From Beroe forskalii (Eukaryota; Ctenophora; Nuda; Beroida; Beroidae): a DNA stretch of 64,000 bases. The stretch spans positions 62,001-126,000 of the forward strand of contig WFMF01000192.1 in assembly GCA_011033025.1 (NCBI GenBank). Reading direction: 5' to 3'. The notes under the pieces are model-generated. The model was given only the letters and a program-made list of their open reading frames with translations, did no database searches and was not told the DNA's origin. Each line of letters opens with the position of its first letter. Position 1 is the stretch's first letter. The position numbers were made by a program, and so were the translations under genes. Positions 56,456 to 64,000 of this stretch are shown here, in pieces.

Positions 56456-58682
56456 GTCAAAAAAGGATAAATAAGGAACTCATTGATAACAAATCACAAT
56501 GATAAGCATCACAAGACACGGCAGCTCTATAAGCAATCTGTTTCACGAATTGAGGCATGCATTTCGATGTTTAATGCGGACTTATCAAGCAACGTCATAG
56601 TGTATTACTCATAAGACACGGGATTTTAGTTGAGCGATCAGATACAATTATTTCAGAAAAACGTTAAATATTGCTGTTACTTTGATCTAAAGAACAAAGA
56701 GAAATATGCAAGCTACTCAAGGGTATAGCTGAAATAATTGATTTACTTCATGTTATGGTATAGAAATGCTATAATCCATATACTAAGGAACGCATTGTGA
56801 TGGACAGGGTTAAAACTGGCGCTGGAATAATATGATGCATAGTTTAGGAAGTTGTGAGATCCCATTATGATTGTGAAGTGACGGGGCTGTATTGCATGCA
56901 GGAAATCAAAACGTGTCACATTCTCTCACCGGTTGTTAAGCGATGAGTTCTCAGTTCCACTCCCACAGTTTAAACATGTCTCCACTCAGTTGGGCTGCAA
57001 AACTCCAGCTCTCTGAAATGGTAGTGTCAAGAAATAACGTAGGATACACACTGGGATGGGCGAAGTATTGCTCAGCTAATTTATTTGAAATGAGAGTGAA
57101 TCAAGTTCATTAAGCATAGCATTGTGCTTATGGCAGTGTACTCATTGTTCAGCCATTGTGGTTTGAAATTAAGGTTAATCCCTCGTAACCAAGGTGGTTT
57201 GAAATTAGGGTTAATCCCTTATAACGATGGTGATTATCTGGCAGCAGGGGACTAGGTTGTTCACCAAATTACGTAACCAATAGAAGGTGTAATTACAGGG
57301 ACAAAGCGTAGAGGGGTTTGAAGGTGCTTGCTTTGTACAGGCCTCACTTCCATAGTTCAAGCTTTGTCAATGCTGTGCATGTGCGTGTGTTGAATGTAAC
57401 AGCTACTTGTCCTGGCAGTTACAGTACATGCAGCTTCCAGCCATTGTAGACACGCAGCGTTTACCACTAGGCAGTACCATTGTATTGGGGCTGCAGCTGC
57501 TTCATTAAGGACGTCCTGCTTTCCAGCATATCCCTCTCATCGTTACTTCACCTGTCTTTTAACTTGTAATTCCCTGACTTTGAGTGTGTGATGTTCATTA
57601 GGCAATTCTTTTAATTATCTTTAACTCTCGTTCTTGTGTTTCATAGCTTGTATTTTCATGGCATATGAATGCCCAATGATTGATTTAATGTGAATAAATC
57701 TAACAGGTCCCTTGGGCAGTGATTTAAGAATCTAATGGAAATGCAATGGACTGTAGACTATTGGAATCCAAAACCCATTGAATCCATTAGAAATTCAAAG
57801 AAAACTCTGCCACACGGATACTTGGTACATTGGACAGTTTTCAATGGACTTTTCATCAACTCTTGTAGCATTTCCCTTTATCTATGACCTGGATACCGTT
57901 CCAATATTTTCGTGGGAGTTGCTTTGCATTTCTAACACGTCTAAAAACTTATATGAAGTTAGAAACATAAATTTATAATCGTAATCCTCGAACATGGCTA
58001 TATCCTTGTAAAATCGATATTTAGGGTTCTTCTGCTTTTGATTCACGCGAGCTTTTCAAGAGAATAGCCATGTCCTTAGCTGGAACAGTACAAATTCAGC
58101 TAACGATTTAGTGAATTGCATCTCCAGTTGTCCGTTCCGTGGATCTAACATAAGAATCAGGGGATATAAGCGGACCTGTGCCAGCAACTTACCATCTTGA
58201 AGCCTGACCATGACGCCACCATTAACAGCCCGTTCTTTGAGCCATACACGTAATATAGGAATACTCTAGTTCGCTAAAACCATGTATAAACGTAAAGCGC
58301 ACGTATATGCGTACGTGCGTGACGTGGGAACAAAAAGCAGTATTTTGTACATGTACACTTTCCTTGCTTGCTTCTAAACTTTTGAACGATAGTACCAGGA
58401 AATCATGTCCGGGGGTAGCTATGCCATTTATCGATGTGATTTTCATGAAAGGCAATAGATAATTATATTCAAGTCTTTTCAAGATAAGCTTTGTTTGCTT
58501 TATTCTACCCTCAAATTGAAAATTAGATTCTATATCAAAGTACTAAGAATTTAGAAGGCCCGCTGGGCCTGCTCATACATCGAATGACCTTGGGAAAATA
58601 ATATTTGAAATTATTTCTTACTTTCCAAATAATTTTCGTCCTATACCATGTGCATGTGCCTCAACTAATCAACTATACCATG
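56456..58682. other. Intergenic, no gene seen
   Basis: Contains a 37-bp two-copy tandem repeat at about 57160-57235 (GGTGGTTTGAAATTAGGGTT-AATCCC). Otherwise short frames only; 57778-57978 has no recognisable domain. Confidence 0.5.
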
Positions 58683-58690
58683 TGCCTCAA

Positions 58691-59621
58691 CAGGCCCGTA
58701 GCCAGGATATTTTCCGGGAGGGGCCCTTGCGCCGGGAGCGAAGCGAGCAAGCTGCCGTAGGGGTCTGGGACGCAGCCCTCAGCAGGGTCCAGGGGCTGAG
58801 CCCCTGCCAGGGTGTTAAGGGGGGGGGGGCGAGGCCCCCGGAAAATTTTAGGGAAATTAGGGTGCTGTAGGATGATTTTTACAATAAAGAAATGCATACA
58901 GGAAATGTACAGGATGATATTTGCCAAGATCAGAGCATTGAAAAAGTATACAATCAACTATAAGCGAGCTATAACAGTCAGAATAATCTTATTCTGACTG
59001 CCACTATTTAACCGAGCCAAAGTATATAATTATGATTATCAGTCAAAAAACTTTTATTCTACCTTAGGAGGTCTATTTATAAAGGTTGTAATTTGGGGAT
59101 TTTTCGAAAAAATCCCCATATTTTCAACCTACCAAAATTTTGCCCGCCACAATTTTACTCCCCGATTTAATTCAACCCGCTTTCGAAATTTCTTGAACTA
59201 TCTGTACTAAAACAGTACAATTTCGTATCAGAGATGAGTTTTCAGATAGTTACAGATAGTTTAGTCAAAGTCAAATCGTTAAAAGAATTGAAATTCAAAA
59301 ATTTAGAACAGTAATTAATGAAGCAGAGGCTCAGGAAGACGATCAATTCGATTTGCAATATTAGAATTAATCTAATTTTCCATTGTTTTCCGCAAAAATC
59401 TTTAATTTGTCAGCAAAAGTTAGAAAAAATCACTAATTTTATTTGGTGGGTGAAATTTGGGGATTTTTGAAAAAATCCCATATTTTCAACCACCAAAATT
59501 TCAAACACCGCAATTTCAACCCACATAAATAGACCTCCTAAGGTAACTATTTTCTTGAAATGGTACCTTTTCTTCCGAGGGGGGCTGCAGCCCCCTTAGC
59601 CCCCCTCTGTCTACAGGCCTG
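58691..59621. mobile_element. hAT-type non-autonomous transposon with 8-bp target duplication
   Basis: Ends CAGGCCCGTAG and (reverse strand) CAGGCCTGTAG, followed on both sides by GGGG/CCCC-rich subterminal DNA. TGCCTCAA is present directly before (58683-58690) and after (59622-59629). The 8-bp duplication and CAGGC... ends fit hAT elements. 931 bp, of which 482 are a nested MITE, so the original was about 450 bp with no transposase. Confidence 0.9.
59062..59543. mobile_element. Mariner-type MITE nested in the hAT element
   Basis: Ends CCTTAGGAGGTCTATTTAT on both strands, TA duplicated at 59060-59061 and 59544-59545. Subterminal palindromes GGGGATTTTTCGAAAAAATCCCC-like occur near both ends. 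Ends resemble the element at 54422 (both start CCTTA). No frame. Confidence 0.88.
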
Positions 59622-59971
59622 TGCCTCAACTATACCATGTTCCTCAACTTTTCCAAACCCACAGCCTGCAGTGCATGGGACTAAACCAATATCGACCCGA
59701 TTAGGCAGGGGTCTTATATGTATCATAAAAACTGATGAAACTTCAGATTGTTCTATAAAGCAATTATAATGTGTAGTCTCCGATTAAAGCAAAATCGTAG
59801 ACCCATTATTATATTACGAGTAATGTAAAGCAGTGCTGTGACGCAAAATTGCTAATTATACACGGGCTATTAACATAACTACTTAATCATGTGATTGTGT
59901 AACAATACCAGTCATTAGCAGCACAGCGCAGGATACCATCTTAATAAACCAGTAAATCTCTCATTGACTTA

Positions 59972-60470
59972 GGGATCTTTCACATAGTATTACGTAATCA
60001 TCTAGGGGGAGGGGAGGGTTTTTTTCAAATGATTATGTTTGATAACGGGGAGGGGGCTTTCGGTGGTTGATTATACAATCGAAGTTTCAGATTTTCGACA
60101 CAATTTTTGACATTTTTGCCACGAGTTTTCGGTATTTTTTGGCAAACTTTTCAGAAAACTGACTCAAAAGCAACATTTTCGAACTTTCCTTGATATTTTC
60201 ATATCAATTTTCCGAAGTTGGAACATCAGGCGGTTTGCGAGCCCGAGGACACGAAGGGTCCGAAGGTGAGCTCGTAACAGCCCATTTTTATCGAGTCCTC
60301 GGGCCCGAGGACAATTCTCCGTAACTTCGCTTGCCAGCCCTAAACTATATGTTTTCATGAACTGGCTATTCACGACGAAATAATTACGTTATGTTCTCCT
60401 CAAGAGTGGTGGGGTACTGGGGTGGGCTTTGATTACGTTTGATTACGAGGCGGAATAAGTGAACGATCCG
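59972..60470. mobile_element. PIF/Harbinger-type MITE, longer relative of 46106
   Basis: Left end GGGATCTTTCACATAGTATT-ACGTAATC, right end on the other strand CGGATCGTTCACTTATTCCG..., TTA on both sides (59969-59971, 60471-60473). Subterminal G-rich tracts (GGGGGAGGGGAGGG) as in the 46106 copy. 499 bp, non-coding. Confidence 0.82.
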
Positions 60471-60625
60471 TTATTAGTTAGTTTCATATTCTTGAAAGTT
60501 GAACTAATATCACATTGGTAACTTCAGTGTAACTTTTATAACTTCACATAACTAATGTCACATAGGTAACGAGGTATCATTGTAACCTGTAAGCTAACAA
60601 GTTGTGTAATGCATAATAGATTTAT

Positions 60626-60916
60626 CTAAAATGGACATGATTGTTCGCTGGACCAGCCTGGACCGAACGTGGGTAATACACCTGTAATTTGAACTTTTGA
60701 AGCTAAATATCGATTATCGATTCGTGGCGAGTGTTGCTCCAGCTTTTGTTCTTCCAGGACTCTCAAATCGACAGTAAAGTTAGACCTGACATTTATCCTT
60801 TTCATAAGCCGTTGAAACTCATGGGCTGTATTCTGTCTGCGGGTTAACATATGTTTTATAATTGGAGCATCGTCAAACGCTTGGCTCTTACCGAGATTCT
60901 TCGTCCGATGATACAT
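60626..60916 (-). CDS. Open frame of unknown status (96 codons)
   Basis: ATG at 60916. Balanced, hydrophilic and basic composition (H-M-L-T-R-R-Q-N-T-A-H-E-F-Q-R-L-M-K-R) that looks more protein-like than its surroundings. No family recognised, no splice partner found. It may be a remnant of a transposon or gene, or chance. Confidence 0.25.
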   Translation of the reverse strand: MYHRTKNLGKSQAFDDAPIIKHMLTRRQNTAHEFQRLMKRINVRSNFTVDLRVLEEQKLEQHSPRIDNRYLASKVQITGVLPTFGPGWSSEQSCPF

Positions 60917-61109
60917 GCCGCGGCTCTTTATTATTCAGCTTGGAAAGCACACAACCTTCGTCTATCGTCTGCCGGGTGAAGACAATGATTCGACCATTGT
61001 CCCATCCTTAATAATATTCAGTACCCCACAATTCATATGGTTTACATTATGCCATGCTCCTCCTCCTGTACACGAATCCAGCCGCCTTCCCGTTGCTAGT
61101 AAAATACTC

Positions 61110-61512
61110 CATTAGCCAACAACTATGAATAAGTCAACTAGCCACCTTCTACTAGTCAACTTCTGCTAGTCAACTAGCCAACATTTACTAATCTACTAAT
61201 TTGTCAACAAGTCAATTTCTAATAATCATCTTGTCGACTACTACTAGCCAACAATTTGTCAACCTTTCAACTTCTAATAGTCAACTCGCTGACTACTAAT
61301 AGTCAAATAGTCCAATAGTCAACAATAAGTCAGATAGTCACTTTTACTAGCTAACAATTCAACTTGTTGACTACTATAACTTGTCGACTATACTAGTCGA
61401 CTTGTCCACAAGACAACAATTTGTCTGAAGTAGTCAACTTCTTCTAGTCAACTTCTTCTAATCAACTTCTTCTAGTCAACTTCTTCTAGTCAACTTCTTC
61501 TAGTCAACTACA
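61110..61512 (+). repeat. CTAGTCAACTTCT minisatellite
   Basis: Loose 8-16-bp repeats of (C)TAGTCAAC from 61110 on, ending in five near-perfect 15-bp units of CTTCTTCTAGTCAA at 61437-61507. Confidence 0.9.
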
Positions 61513-64000
61513 TGACATTATACTTCGCTTAGTCGGTAGTCCTCTTATACACTGAAACCATGATCCGGCTCCCTGCTGCGAGTCATATCGGTCCTAATCT
61601 ACCTGGTCCACGACAGAATGGCTACTTTGAGTAGGAATTATATCTACAAGATTCATATGCACACTATGGTACTTAAATTGCCATGTAGCCCATGCATATA
61701 TGAATTGACTATTAAGAACTTAAAATCTAAATTGTATAGATGAAGATGGTCTCTACGCATATATTGTGGCTTGCTTATTGATATATATTCTCCACTATTG
61801 TGTAGGACCGTTTACCAACAATTCCACCGGAGCCTGCCTTAGATTTTACAAAAGATGTCCGATGAAATGGCCCGGACTTTGGCCCTCAATTACAACTCAA
61901 TTAATTAGCGGTACAGCACGAGCTATCAAATGTCTTCATCTGTCATTATGCGAGGTTCTGAGAGCCGTATCCTGGAGATGTCCCTTGTTCGACTCATTAT
62001 GAAGAGATTCGCGTGTTCGTGTATGCAGAAAGCTGGGTTGGCGAAATGCTCGATAAATATTATGTTTAATCCCGGGGTCAACTGGGATGTCGAGAGAACA
62101 TCCGAAGGGTGATACCGGTCTTTTTTCTTTTGTTTTTATTCTGTTTCACCTATCCAATTTGAAGAAAAGAAACAGGTATCATGATTGCATAACCCGTAGT
62201 GTCTGACAAACGAATGATGTGCTGTTATTAACTAATGTTGTTGATGTTTATCAGTTAGACAGCAAAAGTCAAAACAAGTCTGTTCCCCGCACGAATAACA
62301 ATTAACAGAGCGAAAAGTGCACTATTTTTGCTAGAAACTTGCTTTGAAACTGTCAATCAATTGACTCTTATCCTGCACAAGGTTTTATTGGTTCGTAATG
62401 AGGGTGATTATATTATCAAAATATTGTCACCGTATTTTGTTAACGAGAATTTTAGACGCCGGTTAGTGTTCAAAAGCAACTGTTTTCGAGTTACCATTTT
62501 AAAATTTATACCTTTTTGTTGCTACCTACTACCTAGAACAGTGGATTTATTTTTACAAACGACAAGAATAAGTACAATCACAATTTTGATTTTTTATTCG
62601 CATCGAGTGATATGTGCCAAATTAGGGTTTGAACTTTTATACAAGGTGGTTCAGCAATTATTCGCGGAGTGTTGACAGGGCTGGACGGTAGCGTTTACTG
62701 AAAAATTACCACTCCTTTCACTAATTTAATTCCAATTTTGTTCTCTTTTTCCGTCATGTTGCCTTCAATTTCATGTATGTTTTGAATGAATTCATTAGAG
62801 TAGTAAGTAATACTGCAACTGCTATATATTTGGATCTATGTTTTCTAATAGATAGAAAGTATAATTTGACTGATTTTGCTAAGACAACCCGGTTTGATCA
62901 AGGAGCGGTTACCAAGGAGCGAATTTCGGTGGCTTCTGACATTTCCTAGAATAAAAAGCTGGTGAGCAGATGCAGCAGATTGTTTCCAACAGTCCGATCA
63001 TTTAGAACTACTTTCCGTATGTGTGTTGTAGAATAGATTGCCAGGGTCGGTTTTAAAAGTTGAAATAGCTTTCATTCTGCGGAATCCAGGTCACTGTGGC
63101 ACTCACATTTTGTAAAAAAGTTTGTCAACACCAAGAGATCAGAACAATTCATTATATTTTATTTCGGTGAAAGAACTATTATCTCACATACAATCTTCAA
63201 ATTCCTATGATTGCCATAGCATTTAAAGTACACTTTCACACTTTCAGTGACATAAACAACCTCTCTTAAAAGCCTTCTGTTAATTGGTTAATGATAGCTT
63301 TACTATAGGACAATAGGAATAGCCTAAGGATATCTGATTACTCTCATTAATTACTCCAATTATTTATTAACTGTGAATTTTGGATTATTCTTATTGTTCC
63401 AGGCCCTGACTAATGATGTCCTACTCTAAGTCTTCCTAGTCAGTAGCTATATAATTTGTCTACTTCAATCCTCTATTCCATGGATTGATCCGGCTTAGAC
63501 AGTTTTTTGTAGATTAATTATCCACAAATCCAGAGTAGTTAGTTTATTTGCTAAGATACCATTGGTTGTGTAATATTTACAGCCACTGCATATTTTTCGA
63601 CGTGGAATTAGAGTTTTTATGAGGCCTTTTTCTCTTTCTCTCTGGGCAAATTCTAGGATAGAGATTTTTGCATATCAAGGCATATTATCAGCGTTGGTTT
63701 TGGTCATAGTCATTCCTTGGCAGATACTGATAATTCTATGAACCTCTAATCCAATAGAATTACTGTGCACAATTGCTATCCGTCGTGGTTCTTTCTTGTA
63801 GATAGGTATGAATCATGAATTCAAAACTCCATGTTCATTGCATATTTTCAGTTTTCTTCTATTTCAAGAATACATGCCCGACAACTATTTATGCTTTGTA
63901 AACCATCATTTGTCGAACTTCTCTTAAAAATCTTTGAATAGCAACAAAGACTTGTTGATTCAGCCAAAACTTTCAAATAGCATCAAATACCGAATGTTTC
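61513..64000. other. No gene seen to the window end
   Basis: AT-rich. The longest frame (62328-62675) has hydrophobic, AT-driven composition and no recognisable domain. Splice-like signals occur but no convincing exon. Confidence 0.45.

Noticed and set aside
1-64000. tRNA, rRNA or snRNA genes
   Set aside because: None recognised by eye on either strand; a covariance-model scan would be needed to exclude them.

Overview
The window is eukaryotic, animal nuclear DNA. Its genes are spliced with GT-AG introns, are AT-rich outside exons, and include LIN37, SART3, a homeobox gene, rhodopsin-like and LGR-like seven-transmembrane receptors and a BK-beta/TipE-like channel subunit. With the very high load of foldback and terminal-inverted-repeat elements this fits a marine, probably early-branching invertebrate (cnidarian-, placozoan- or ctenophore-like), but I cannot fix the phylum from the sequence. 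Homopolymer noise and single-base frame breaks in otherwise good genes suggest an imperfectly polished long-read assembly.

Layout. 1-9.3 kb (+): SART3, ten or eleven visible exons, with a 2.5-kb minisatellite inside one intron, a frame break, and a central HAT segment that cannot be found. 9.6-11.8 kb (-): a papain-fold protein whose catalytic Cys is Ser, with a long C-terminal extension, convergent with SART3. 12-19 kb: a 5.3-kb inverted element filled with a GATC-rich satellite, then GC-rich dispersed repeats and a foldback element. 19.2 kb (+): LIN37. 21-24.1 kb (-): a four-exon MFS transporter of SLC18-like type with a decayed copy of its first exon at 20.5 kb. 24.7-27.1 kb: a 2.4-kb palindrome that has captured an exon. 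29-31.3 kb (+): an unrecognised multi-exon gene. 32-33.4 kb (-): a rhodopsin-like GPCR. 35.7-36.5 kb: a LINE reverse-transcriptase remnant. 39.1-44.3 kb (+): a homeobox gene, a C2H2 finger gene and a Nop6-like nucleolar RRM gene in a row. 45-46.3 kb: nested MITEs. 46.9-47.7 kb (-): the channel-subunit-like protein. 48.2-55.8 kb: an inverted duplication flanking an intronless 1113-residue LDLa-7TM receptor. 56-64 kb: mainly transposons, including an hAT-type element with an 8-bp target duplication and a mariner-type MITE nested in it.

The genes do not form a pathway; several are housekeeping (spliceosome recycling, DREAM complex, nucleolus) and several are membrane or secreted proteins. The most distinctive pattern is that tandem arrays repeatedly start from gene boundaries: the 3' splice site plus first codons of a SART3 exon (about 50-60 copies), another SART3 acceptor (2 copies), an exon plus donor near 26 kb, and the last codons plus stop of the zinc-finger gene.
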